NCBI GenBank assembly: GCA_002418595.1
Contig: DIEK01000113.1
Coordinates: 14,879-29,219 of the forward strand
DNA: 14,341 bases
Origin: Candidatus Omnitrophica bacterium UBA5776
Lineage (GTDB): Bacteria; Omnitrophota; Gorgyraeia; Gygaellales; Profunditerraquicolaceae
Direction: 5' to 3'
Shown here piece after piece: positions 8,501 to 14,341 of the stretch (the first letter of the stretch is position 1; each line of letters begins with the position of its first letter). The notes beneath the pieces were generated by a model that was given only the letters and a program-made list of their open reading frames with translations, did not search any database and was not told the origin of the DNA. Made by a program: the position numbers and the translations under genes.

Positions 8501-11500
8501 CATGCGCCAAGGTGCCCACCATCTGTCCGGCCCAATACATATCAGTCCCGCTAAGCCGGATATTCCCATCCCCGTCGCAATCCCCGGCTCCTCCCATTTC
8601 CGTTGTTCCGCCGAAAGTTATTTTTCCTTCGTCGTGACTTTTCTCGAGTAAAGGCACCACGTTCCTGCCGACTTCGGTTTGCGCCCATTGACTATTCGTA
8701 ACCAGCTTATATGCCTGTTCCAAATATTTATCGCTCGGAAACTCATGCGTATCCAATATCTGCGCTTGCGTGGGATTATACCCGTTAATATTCAACTCGG
8801 AATCAACGTTATATGCGTTTTCATAGGCATTGCTGATCGTTTTCTCATAAGTGCCAACGTTCCAAGTAACACTTCCGTCGGTAGTTCTGCCGCTGGTAAC
8901 ATACAAACGCTCGGATCCGATATAAGCAAGTCTGCCGGCTATTTCTTCAGGGGTCAGATCGGAATCAACATATACGTAGGCTAGATATGTCGGGTCAACC
9001 GGCTGCGGCCAGGTATTGATATATCCTGGTTCAAAATCACCCATTGAAACATAAGGAGAATACGACTTCACATTGCCGGGCAAGTCCGCAGTCGCCACTC
9101 TGCCGTCTTTCACAAAACTGTCTATAATCGGAATTATTTTCCGCCCTTCTTCCGACTCGGCCCATTCCGTATTCTTGAGGATATCAAATCCTTTCTGTAT
9201 ATTTTCATCCTTGCAGTTGCCATACGTAAACAAGGCGCCGTTCAAACCGAAATATCCGGAAGGATCAAAATCCGAGATTTCGGGCAATGTTTCCTCATCC
9301 GGGAGTTCGATCTCATTAAACGGCTTGAAATCAAACAACTGGTGACCCTTCTCCAGCCAATCCCGAGTGTACTCAACTCCGAAATGCGGATTAGTATTAG
9401 AAGCTCCCGCATCCGCATGTTTCACCACGCTCCCGTCAGTATTACCGGAACCTGTGTTAGCGGTGAAAATTGTGTTCTTCTCTAAAGCTAACAAGCTCTT
9501 GCTGTTTTCGGATAAAAATTGATTACTCAGACGCCCTGCGCTTAATTCAGTCTTTAAACTGCTCTGCAATGACTTATGATTAGAAGCAAAGGTTTCGCCG
9601 TTACCAATTCTATCTATTTGTGATTTTACACCAGCGGCGTCGACAAATGGATCACGAAAATAAGCGGCATATTCTCTTAGCAATACGTCCTGATTACTAA
9701 CATTGATGTCGCAACAGCCCTGCAAGAAAAGCTTAATCGCGCCCTGTTCGTTTGCCGGGACGCCATTCCATTGCTCAGCCACCCGTTCCTTGTAATTTGA
9801 ATCGGTAAAATATAACGCATGATTCAACTCATGAGCGATGCAGCCTTCTCTTAACGGTCCCATATCAAATCCGTAATGCTCCTTAAAATACCCTTCAAGA
9901 TTCTGGGAAGTGCTGATAATTGCGATATCTGATGCGCCCACATATTTTCCGGATTCGTCCTTACTCAGCAATCCCAACTCCATTAATTCATCTCGCAGAG
10001 CGGCTTCTTTTGAATTAAGCACGTCCGCCCCAGCGTTATTATAAAAATCAGCCACATCGCTCATTCTGAAATCCGAAGCGGCCCCTGAATAGTGCTGCCG
10101 GCTTAACTCGGAATCCGATAACACCTGGCCAGGCGTTTGTTCTACAAAAAATACCATGCGTTCCATAGCCGAGTTTTTCTCATCAACGCTGTTGTATTCT
10201 ATGTGAAATACCCTGCTGTCGCCTAAATGGTATATCGCACTGTCGGCGCCTGCCGGCAACTTCAAATCCACCAATTCCCGAAAACTATTGATGGTGGGAA
10301 GTTCCGCGCTTTTGTTAAAAGCATCTTCTACAATGGTCGCCCACTCATGAGCCGTCTGCCAGTCATACTCTAATTGTACGAACATATTATCGTACAACTC
10401 ATGCAGCAATACCGAGGCGTCTTTCGTGGTTGTGTACCAGGTCACGGTCTCAGAATCGTAAACCGCGGTCAAATCTTCGAATTTCGTCCCCTTGAATATG
10501 TCCGGATCGACTTGCTTACCGACAATGTCGACCGGGCTCCATTCGAAAGCAATCTGGGGCACGGTGGTTGTGATCTCGTTCATTAAAGTCGTAATCTCGT
10601 CCCTCGATATATCGGCTTGAGCCTCCGGATGCGCTTTGATAATGGTAATCGCTTCCGCTGTCTCCTCGGGAGAATACCCCTCATACGAAACCGCGGCAAC
10701 CGTATTTTTACCGTTAAGAGCGACTGCGGCGGCGGAATCGGTGTAAAAGTCGCCGCTGCCTGCCGAATCGCCCGTATTTATATTCGCAAGATATTTTTCG
10801 AAATCTTCTTCCGCCTGCGTTGCTTTGAGGTGGGCTTTGTCTAAAGTAACTCCTGTATCCAAAAGGTCTTTTTCATACTGCTCGTGCAGTAATCCTGCGC
10901 TTAAGGCCGCCGGGTCGTCAAAAAGTGTATGATTGAAATACAAATACCCTTCGAACACGAATATGTCCGCTTCAACGCCTTCACCGGTCAGCACCCGCGC
11001 ATCCGTAAGGCCCAAATCGAATGATTTGCCGTATGCCGCTTCGTAATACGGATTCAGAATGTTATTAACTACCTCGGCAAGGGTCTCGGCTTCGCTCCCC
11101 CCCCCTTCTTTCACCGCTTCACTGCCCAGCAGGCGGATGTTACCCGAGGCCGCCTCCTGAGCAACTATCCCCGACATCTCCTCATAACTCAATCCCTGAT
11201 GGGAAAACCCGCTCTCGGCAGTAACAATTGGATACCAATCGCCCGTATATTTCTCCTGTCCTATCTCATTGTTCCCCATTAAAGCACCAAAATAGTACTC
11301 GTCTTCAAAATTACTCCTCAGTCCGTAATTTTCCATGGCGTTGTCATAAATGTAATAATTCTCATTATAATAATACTGCATATAACAATGATCGGGCTCG
11401 TGCACCACTACCGCTTCATAACCCTTATTAACAGCGAGTGAACAAAAAAGAAACGCCATATCTTCACAATCTCCCTGACCAAGCGCTATTGTAACTTCCG

Positions 11501-14341
11501 GCGGCTGCCACCAATCCTGACCATATACATTATCATCATATTCATACCAAAGAGCATAACAACTTCCATCACCTTTATAGATGAATCCACGGTCATCCGG
11601 ATCCCAAGGGATAAAATCAAGTTCATTAGATAATGCAACTATTGTTGGATCAGTGGGCACAACAAAATCACCGTACTGGCAGGTATTATTATCACCTCCC
11701 AACATACCTCCCTTGTATACATAATCATTAACTACCGCGTCCAAAGCTGTTTCCGCCCGCTCTTCCACCTGCTGCTCTTCACTGTCCGGAGATGATCGGC
11801 TAATCCTGATTGATTCATCGAAATATTCTTCTGCCGTTTCAAAATCGAATTTCATCCTGTACGAATACCCCATCTGTAAATTTATCTCCGCGGGATTATT
11901 CGCCCCATTGTCTAATGCCTTCTGAAAATACACAAGCGCCTCATCGGGAGCACACGTATATTTATAACCTAATGCGCAGAAATAGTACCCCTCGGCGTCG
12001 TTCGGAGCCAAATCCACCCATTCTTCAAAATCAGCAAGAGCCTGATCATAATGCCCCAATTCCCAATATGCCATGCCGCGCCATTGATAGGCCTTTATAT
12101 TGCTCGGATCCTCTTCTATAGCCTTATCAAAAAACGGGATTGCGCTCATATAGTCACCTCGTCTTTGATATTCGGATATCCCTTTATTTACATATTGTTC
12201 TGAAGCCGCGTTGTCCGCAGTATCATCGCCCGTGATCGGAGAAGGCTTGCCCGGCTCTTCCGCGCCGAACAAACAAATACCTTTATTCATATAATAATCT
12301 GTATTTATATTTACAAGATATCCTTCAAAATCTTCTTCCGCCTGCGCTGCTTTGAGGTGGGCTTCTTTATGGTCTTCCTCGGTAGGATTTACGATGCCGG
12401 AGAGGATATCCGACTCCGCCTGTTCGTGGTATAAAACACCGGCTGGAAGCGCGCCGTCATCATCGAATACTGCGTTGTTAAGCCAAAGATAGCCTCCATA
12501 CACGCAGGCGGTGAACTCTTCAAGCGGCGTGCCGGCAACTATTTGCACCTTATTCAGATCAAGGTCGAAGGTATTTCCGGTCAGTTCCAGGTAGGCAGGC
12601 GCCACAACGGTCTGCGCGGCAGTCTCCAGCGCTTTCTGCTGCTCTGCCGTAGGCAGCGCGGCCTTACCGGCAGTCCTCACCCCCTGCGCGCCGTCAATGA
12701 ACTCCGCGATCTCAGATTGAGTCCAGCCGTCGTGGGAGATTCCCCTCACACTGCCGTTGAAATACGCGCTATCGTCGAACGTCCTGCCGGTGGAGCCGGT
12801 GACTTGGCCTTTCGCGTCGAAATAAGTCTCGGTATATAAATATAAGCTGTCGTTGTCGTAAAATATCGACCCCGGACTGGATACCGATATCGTCATCTCC
12901 CTGCTCCTGTCCAACCCCGAAGCATCCGTCCCGGCTGGTATCAACGCGCCTTTGATTGTCAGCTCTTCAGGATCGATATTCTCCAGCTCGACGCCTCCGT
13001 TGTTCCAGCCTTCTTCGCAGGTATAAACTGCCGCCAGCGAGCCGGAACTGCCGGCAAAAACCATCGCGTGAAGCATACCGTCTTCTTCCGTCAGGACCAC
13101 GGCGCCGGCTTCAAGCCCTTTCAGACTACCTACTTCTTCATACTTGTAATTCATACCCAAGCTGTAGAACCCTTTCAACATCTGTTCTATGCTCACGCCG
13201 TCTTCATTCATACCGGAAGCCGCCTTGAAATTGTCCGCCAGCCCAAAGAATTCCTTTTCGGAAATCTCCTTCCCGGAATTTCCGGCGGCAAGATACGCGT
13301 ACGCCAGGGCAGCGCAGTCATTGTCCGCGTTCGCGCCGATGGAAAAAGATCCGTCTATCCGCGACAGGTCTATGGCTATCTGGCAGCTTTCATTTCCATC
13401 CCATATCTGCGGATGATCGGTGAATCGCGCTGTCATTTCCGGGGCGGTTATCGTATGCGCTTCTTCAAAACTCGTTATCCCGTCGCCATCAGTGTCCGCT
13501 TCATTTGAAAACAGTGCTTCCAACAGATCTATGCTGTATGTGTGGAATTCACCCATTTTGATGCTGCATTCGAGACTGTCACCGTTTTGCTCACAACTAT
13601 AGGAAGCAAGCGCTCCTTGTGTAGTCGATGTCTCCCCCGCCCCTGAAGCCGTCAAGACAAGCAGAGAATCGCTTCTTTCACAAGCAGACAGATCGGTAAT
13701 TAGATTACCGCTGAAGCAATTTTCCAGTATCACCAAAGTATTCTCGGAATCGACTATGTCGCATAATTGCGCGAGCGTTTCTCCGGGTATTATCGCATCT
13801 TCGGAAGCCGCCATAAAATACTGCGCACCGTTACCGTCATCGTAATCCGTACCGTGTCCTAAATATACAAACACAAATAAATCGTTTTCATCCACATTTT
13901 CCATCATTGTCTGCACTGCGGCATAGAAATTCTCCTCTGTAACCGGCTCGGTATACTCCTCCTGTATCGAGGGCAACGGCAAGCCGGCGACACGATCATT
14001 CGACAACACAACGATATTCTCCCCGGGGACGCCTATCTCGGTCAACAATTGGAGATATACCGCTCCCTGATAGTCATAATGTTCGTATTGTGAGATAAAC
14101 CGGATTGCTGCCGTTTCATTGGTAAAGAATTCTTTCTGACTGATGGGATCAGCCGCCGTATCTCCTACTATCATGAGCACGTGCACGTTTTCAGGCGAGT
14201 ATTTACTCAGGCCGGTCGGCGCGGGTTCTTTTGAACTCTCTTCTTTCGAGTCTCCTCCAAATATTAGATTACTCCAATATTCACAACCACTTTCTATCCA
14301 ATCTATTATTCCGTCATTTCTCACTATATGACTGTCGCCTG
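5583..14341 (-). CDS. Giant multidomain hydrolase-rich protein (5' end beyond window)
   Basis: No stop codon interrupts at least 2,913 codons, counted from the GTG at 14324; residue numbers here use that GTG as 1. Domain order: caspase/C13-like peptidase (46-320), C39-like peptidase (330-465), module A1 (530-675), four TPRs (709-844), transglutaminase-like (893-1000), module A2 (1041-1184), divergent module A4 (1213-1337), HExxH metallopeptidase-like (about 1340-1560), degenerate metallopeptidase copy (1709-1812), HExxH metallopeptidase-like (1868-1996), beta-sandwich region (2091-2305), transglutaminase-like (2355-2466), module A3 (2503-2648), CheD-like deamidase (about 2750-2860). Linkers reading TGDSAGSG follow A2 and A3. 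The frame stays open from the GTG to the window edge, reading GDSHI, and no Shine-Dalgarno site precedes the GTG, so the true start probably lies outside. No membrane segment is visible; export cannot be judged without the N-terminus. Domain calls are from motifs; the overall role is unknown. Confidence 0.9.
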   Translation of the reverse strand, partial: GDSHIVRNDGIIDWIESGCEYWSNLIFGGDSKEESSKEPAPTGLSKYSPENVHVLMIVGDTAADPISQKEFFTNETAAIRFISQYEHYDYQGAVYLQLLTEIGVPGENIVVLSNDRVAGLPLPSIQEEYTEPVTEENFYAAVQTMMENVDENDLFVFVYLGHGTDYDDGNGAQYFMAASEDAIIPGETLAQLCDIVDSENTLVILENCFSGNLITDLSACERSDSLLVLTASGAGETSTTQGALASYSCEQNGDSLECSIKMGEFHTYSIDLLEALFSNEADTDGDGITSFEEAHTITAPEMTARFTDHPQIWDGNESCQIAIDLSRIDGSFSIGANADNDCAALAYAYLAAGNSGKEISEKEFFGLADNFKAASGMNEDGVSIEQMLKGFYSLGMNYKYEEVGSLKGLEAGAVVLTEEDGMLHAMVFAGSSGSLAAVYTCEEGWNNGGVELENIDPEELTIKGALIPAGTDASGLDRSREMTISVSSPGSIFYDNDSLYLYTETYFDAKGQVTGSTGRTFDDSAYFNGSVRGISHDGWTQSEIAEFIDGAQGVRTAGKAALPTAEQQKALETAAQTVVAPAYLELTGNTFDLDLNKVQIVAGTPLEEFTACVYGGYLWLNNAVFDDDGALPAGVLYHEQAESDILSGIVNPTEEDHKEAHLKAAQAEEDFEGYLVNINTDYYMNKGICLFGAEEPGKPSPITGDDTADNAASEQYVNKGISEYQRRGDYMSAIPFFDKAIEEDPSNIKAYQWRGMAYWELGHYDQALADFEEWVDLAPNDAEGYYFCALGYKYTCAPDEALVYFQKALDNGANNPAEINLQMGYSYRMKFDFETAEEYFDESIRISRSSPDSEEQQVEERAETALDAVVNDYVYKGGMLGGDNNTCQYGDFVVPTDPTIVALSNELDFIPWDPDDRGFIYKGDGSCYALWYEYDDNVYGQDWWQPPEVTIALGQGDCEDMAFLFCSLAVNKGYEAVVVHEPDHCYMQYYYNENYYIYDNAMENYGLRSNFEDEYYFGALMGNNEIGQEKYTGDWYPIVTAESGFSHQGLSYEEMSGIVAQEAASGNIRLLGSEAVKEGGGSEAETLAEVVNNILNPYYEAAYGKSFDLGLTDARVLTGEGVEADIFVFEGYLYFNHTLFDDPAALSAGLLHEQYEKDLLDTGVTLDKAHLKATQAEEDFEKYLANINTGDSAGSGDFYTDSAAAVALNGKNTVAAVSYEGYSPEETAEAITIIKAHPEAQADISRDEITTLMNEITTTVPQIAFEWSPVDIVGKQVDPDIFKGTKFEDLTAVYDSETVTWYTTTKDASVLLHELYDNMFVQLEYDWQTAHEWATIVEDAFNKSAELPTINSFRELVDLKLPAGADSAIYHLGDSRVFHIEYNSVDEKNSAMERMVFFVEQTPGQVLSDSELSRQHYSGAASDFRMSDVADFYNNAGADVLNSKEAALRDELMELGLLSKDESGKYVGASDIAIISTSQNLEGYFKEHYGFDMGPLREGCIAHELNHALYFTDSNYKERVAEQWNGVPANEQGAIKLFLQGCCDINVSNQDVLLREYAAYFRDPFVDAAGVKSQIDRIGNGETFASNHKSLQSSLKTELSAGRLSNQFLSENSKSLLALEKNTIFTANTGSGNTDGSVVKHADAGASNTNPHFGVEYTRDWLEKGHQLFDFKPFNEIELPDEETLPEISDFDPSGYFGLNGALFTYGNCKDENIQKGFDILKNTEWAESEEGRKIIPIIDSFVKDGRVATADLPGNVKSYSPYVSMGDFEPGYINTWPQPVDPTYLAYVYVDSDLTPEEIAGRLAYIGSERLYVTSGRTTDGSVTWNVGTYEKTISNAYENAYNVDSELNINGYNPTQAQILDTHEFPSDKYLEQAYKLVTNSQWAQTEVGRNVVPLLEKSHDEGKITFGGTTEMGGAGDCDGDGNIRLSGTDMYWAGQMVGTLAHEGTHLLGSEYFSGDWRTRCSEHDPDVDLQAYRDCQTLFDEKPSFQSEYDCEKEFISWAVMPSDEQIVSAYRLADFFAGLGSESGSGTQNKLYVTAAGTQPQTITEIGTFQQKAPFTADNANPATISIGKTISENRGLWSLVDIVTSSGAVTDVKIDSQEKGYQFSFNNQNNKAEQYQVQLFERNTDGTYDDNSKAVSSQVSAKPDGQGNVQGTVDFHKSGEYALKISPVNSDGSAKGPYSVVEFTANPLPPSEDSGAGEIEINKNFSFTYRFDIGKSATENVDRYEISVSNPDGTGTVKLTDISARDSHFTASIPAPMGLGYTFQEDVISQLENNNMLGKDVKVSVAAVDDRGRSSIPGEATLSMPSALRTITPAEIMQEKGEYFKENSVAYTTLADGVSSYEMVYGRVNPQDPVVQQFAEWLDFDTSSGLTYKGEDGKTYRFVIPYQDNIKGEYGMQNPAYTLVQNNGDCDDLSAAYASILDAKNIEGMETIVGGYSGYDFGHCQAEAYYQGKYYMIDNSLWQERTWTTNYDSFIWDDKIYSGDKAKVENWMGVIKPAAVSHDGWTQSEIAEFIDGAQGVKTTGKAALPTAEQQKTLETAAQTVVAPVYAELTGNTFDLDLTNVMIVTGTPLEEFTACVYEGYLWLNNAVFDNDSAFLADVLYHEEVESDILSGIVNPTEEDHKQAHLKAVQAEEGFEGYLVNIKTGDSAGSGSGEEASYQELNDVIRQIEQISEADLRICPPDSNTKYWGIYLFNSDQYDNAEINKQITGLLETVDCFWSERTGPSPIAYEYTIFPEISREELQCEIHPVEGTVVIVQGEWALTNAKDENPKLSTWGIATCQGVLVYNQDTQTGAAAHIDFSHEVSSTLETLIEAVGTGDNIKIWLTDNVDSMQVSVVEQRQDLEYEGILPRDFIFDTRNGEVTELSQGKSRELAGMEDSLTERNGIIDLRINNGITQCFRRYYKPADNG
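5745..6077 (-). other. CheD/CNF-like deamidase domain at the C-terminus
   Basis: Residues about 2750-2860. VVIVQGEWALTN and then LSTWGIATCQGVLVYN match the CheD opening (V-x-GE ... T-x-G-x-x-S-C-V-A-V). C2784, H2801 (17 residues later, GAAAH) and T2778 (6 residues before the Cys) reproduce the Thr-Cys-His spacing of CheD, whose Thermotoga protein uses T21, C27 and H44. CheD deamidates receptor glutamines; toxins of the CNF1 type share the Cys-His fold. There is no chemotaxis gene nearby, so a deamidase or peptidase effector role is more likely than chemotaxis. Confidence 0.6.
6381..6818 (-). repeat. Module A3 (146 aa), near-identical to A1
   Basis: Residues 2503-2648. Key residues are H2606, E2607, E2610, then A2628-H2629 and E2636-E2637. 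It matches A1 with no gaps over the whole module and carries a 53-bp DNA stretch identical to A1. It is followed by the TGDSAGSG linker that also follows A2. The A1/A3 duplication is clearly recent compared with A2 and A4. Confidence 0.85.
6766..6818. repeat. 53-bp perfect direct repeat, copy in A3
   Basis: Identical to 12685-12737 in the same orientation. The offset of 5,919 bases is a multiple of three, so recombination between the copies would delete 1,973 codons in frame. Confidence 0.9.
6927..7262 (-). other. Transglutaminase-like domain 2 of the giant protein
   Basis: Residues 2355-2466. NNGDCDDLSAAYASIL gives C2412, DFGHCQAEAYY gives H2445 and KYYMIDNSLW gives D2460. The His-Asp spacing of 15 equals that of domain 1, while the Cys-His spacing is 33 against 26. 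The triad is complete. It is followed directly by module A3, just as domain 1 is followed by A2. Confidence 0.75.
7410..8054 (-). other. Two predicted beta-sandwich (FN3/Ig-like) domains
   Basis: Residues 2091-2186 and 2196-2305 are strand-rich. They have endings typical of FN3-like folds, such as GEYALKISPVNSDGSAKGPYS and KVSVAAVDDRGRSSIPG. They probably act as spacers or binding domains between the peptidase part and the second transglutaminase-like domain. The call rests on general pattern only. Confidence 0.4.
8337..8723 (-). other. HExxH metallopeptidase-like domain 2
   Basis: Residues 1868-1996. TLAHEGTHLLGSEYF gives H1941-E1942-x-x-H1945, and CEKEFISWA gives E1994, again exactly 49 residues after the second His as in domain 1. 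A Cys/Asp-rich segment (GDCDGDGN, 1915-1921) could bind calcium. The catalytic set is intact. Confidence 0.75.
8889..9200 (-). other. Degenerate metallopeptidase copy (lost HExxH)
   Basis: Residues 1709-1812. The segment KGFDILKNTEWAESEEGRK lines up with QAYKLVTNSQWAQTEVGRN of the next domain. Further on, RLAYIGSERLY lines up with TLAHEGTHLLG, so the zinc motif HEGTH has become YIGSE. This is a tandem copy that should not bind zinc; it may serve as a structural or binding domain. Confidence 0.6.
9645..9887 (-). other. HExxH metallopeptidase-like domain 1, catalytic region
   Basis: Residues 1480-1560. CIAHELNHALYF gives the zinc motif H1498-E1499-x-x-H1502. A Glu in LLREYAAYF (E1551), 49 residues after the second His, is a plausible third ligand as in gluzincins. 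The preceding ~140 residues probably form its N-terminal subdomain. All expected residues are present. Confidence 0.7.
10314..10688 (-). repeat. Module A4, strongly diverged copy of the H-E / A-H repeat
   Basis: Residues 1213-1337. It opens SYEGYSPEETAEA, matching the S-H-x-G-x-T/S-x-x-E opening of the other modules, and carries LLHELYDNMF (H1308, E1309, D1312) and TAHEWATIVEDAF (H1326, E1333) with the same 18-residue His-His spacing as A2. Overall identity is low. The conserved pattern of His and acidic residues is what supports homology. Confidence 0.6.
10773..11204 (-). repeat. Module A2, diverged copy of the H-E / A-H repeat
   Basis: Residues 1041-1184. It starts SHQGLSYEE, has LLHEQYEKD (H1147, E1148, E1151), then KAHLKATQAEEDFEKYL (H1165, E1172, E1173), and ends with NINTGDSAGSG. 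The His-to-His distance is 18 against 23 in A1 and A3. It is clearly homologous to A1/A3 but much older. It contains a run of nine G on the coding strand (11097-11105), encoding Gly-Gly-Gly. Confidence 0.8.
11325..11648 (-). other. Transglutaminase-like domain 1 of the giant protein
   Basis: Residues 893-1000. The nucleophile motif GQGDCEDMA places C953, PDHCYMQYY gives H979 and YYIYDNAMENY gives D994, forming a complete Cys-His-Asp triad in the transglutaminase-like/papain fold. The GDCEDxA form is typical of bacterial transglutaminase-like peptidases. The preceding segment (LDF ... GFIYKGDG) also matches the region ahead of domain 2, so the two are duplicates. Confidence 0.75.
11793..12200 (-). 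repeat. Four tandem TPR units
   Basis: Residues 709-844 split exactly into four 34-residue units. They show the TPR pattern of small residues at positions 8 and 20 and a Pro near the end of units 1 and 2: EEDPSN and DLAPND. Examples are RGMAYWELGHYDQALADFEE and ALGYKYTCAPDEALVYFQKA. TPRs normally mediate protein-protein contacts, so this segment may dock a partner or substrate just ahead of the first transglutaminase-like domain. Confidence 0.85.
12300..12737 (-). repeat. Module A1 (146 aa), copy of an unrecognised H-E / A-H repeat
   Basis: Residues 530-675 of the giant protein, beginning SHDGWTQSEIAEFIDG. Conserved residues are H633-E634-x-x-E637 and, 23 residues after the first His, A655-H656-L-K-A with E663-E664. 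It aligns with module A3 without any gap; I count about 125 of 146 residues identical. I do not know this domain. The arrangement of His and Glu suggests a metal site but is not a standard HExxH. Confidence 0.85.
12685..12737. repeat. 53-bp perfect direct repeat, copy in A1
   Basis: Identical to 6766-6818. It encodes the module opening, from AQG back to SHDGW. Flanking module DNA is also highly similar, with scattered mostly silent or conservative changes. Confidence 0.9.
12930..13337 (-). other. C39-like cysteine peptidase domain of the giant protein
   Basis: Residues 330-465. NDCAALAYAYLA places C337 at the head of a helix as in C39 peptidases. A GVSIEQMLKGFYSLGMNYKY stretch resembles the middle of C39 domains, and LHAMVFAG gives H419, 82 residues after the Cys, close to the usual C39 spacing. 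The Asp normally about 16 residues after the His is not evident (a Thr and Cys occupy that area), so activity is uncertain. The domain may be a C39-like fold used for binding. Confidence 0.55.
13365..14189 (-). other. Caspase/C13-like (clan CD) peptidase domain of the giant protein
   Basis: Residues 46-320. A hydrophobic strand ending in GHGTD (H157) and a second strand ending in ENCFSG (C203) give the His-Cys dyad of clan CD cysteine peptidases (legumain, caspase, gingipain type). Both strands have the family's usual context: DLFVFVYLGHG and NTLVILENCFSG. An EF-hand-like loop DTDGDGITSFEE (277-288) follows, suggesting calcium binding. Both catalytic residues are intact. Confidence 0.8.

Noticed and set aside
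14322..14324. GTG as the real start of the giant gene
   Set aside because: There is no ribosome binding site, the frame is open upstream, and the codons upstream resemble the protein's own linker. It is used only as a numbering origin.
5583..14341. Signal peptide, membrane anchor or LPxTG-type sorting signal in the giant protein
   Set aside because: No hydrophobic segment of membrane length or C-terminal sorting motif is visible. The short hydrophobic runs belong to predicted core strands, and the N-terminus is missing.

Overview
The window looks like chromosomal DNA of an uncultivated, free-replicating bacterium. It holds housekeeping genes on the left (era, mutS, mutL) and one enormous modular gene on the right. 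A giant hydrolase-rich protein, together with short GGGGACA-type interspersed repeats, reminds me of candidate phyla such as Omnitrophota. That assignment is an inference from style; there is no marker gene here that settles it.

Left part (1-5196). The start of an Era-family GTPase gene runs leftward off the window. A short spacer carrying a hairpin-forming interspersed repeat separates it from a rightward mutS-mutL pair. mutS is split by a single-base deficit in an A-tract (six A at 1697-1702 where seven would restore the frame), giving an N-terminal ORF (673-1851) and a C-terminal ORF (1773-3260). mutL overlaps the mutS stop by 29 bases, is intact, and is of the endonuclease type (DQHAxxE and CPHGRP motifs). 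A hairpin follows mutL. A second copy of the interspersed repeat lies just beyond it, so the mutSL pair is bracketed by copies of the same 24-base core.

Right part (5197-14341). Two genes run leftward: a giant ORF occupying 8.7 kb and open to the right edge of the window, and a small 86-residue unknown gene behind a near-perfect Shine-Dalgarno sequence. The giant protein (at least 2,913 residues) reads as a chain of hydrolase-like domains: caspase/C13-like, C39-like, TPR, transglutaminase-like, HExxH metallopeptidase-like, a degenerate HExxH copy, a second HExxH domain, beta-sandwich domains, a second transglutaminase-like domain and a C-terminal CheD/CNF-like deamidase domain. Between these sit four copies of a ~125-146-residue module with a conserved H-E-x-x-[ED] ... 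A-H ... E pattern that I do not recognise. Two copies are nearly identical and share a perfect 53-bp direct repeat.

The most interesting item is this giant protein. It combines at least six potential catalytic centres with internal duplication, a decayed copy, and a C-terminal domain that keeps the exact Thr-Cys-His spacing of CheD deamidases. A role as a self-processing, host-directed or defence effector is a hypothesis only. Because the gene is open at the right edge, any signal peptide or further modules lie outside the window.
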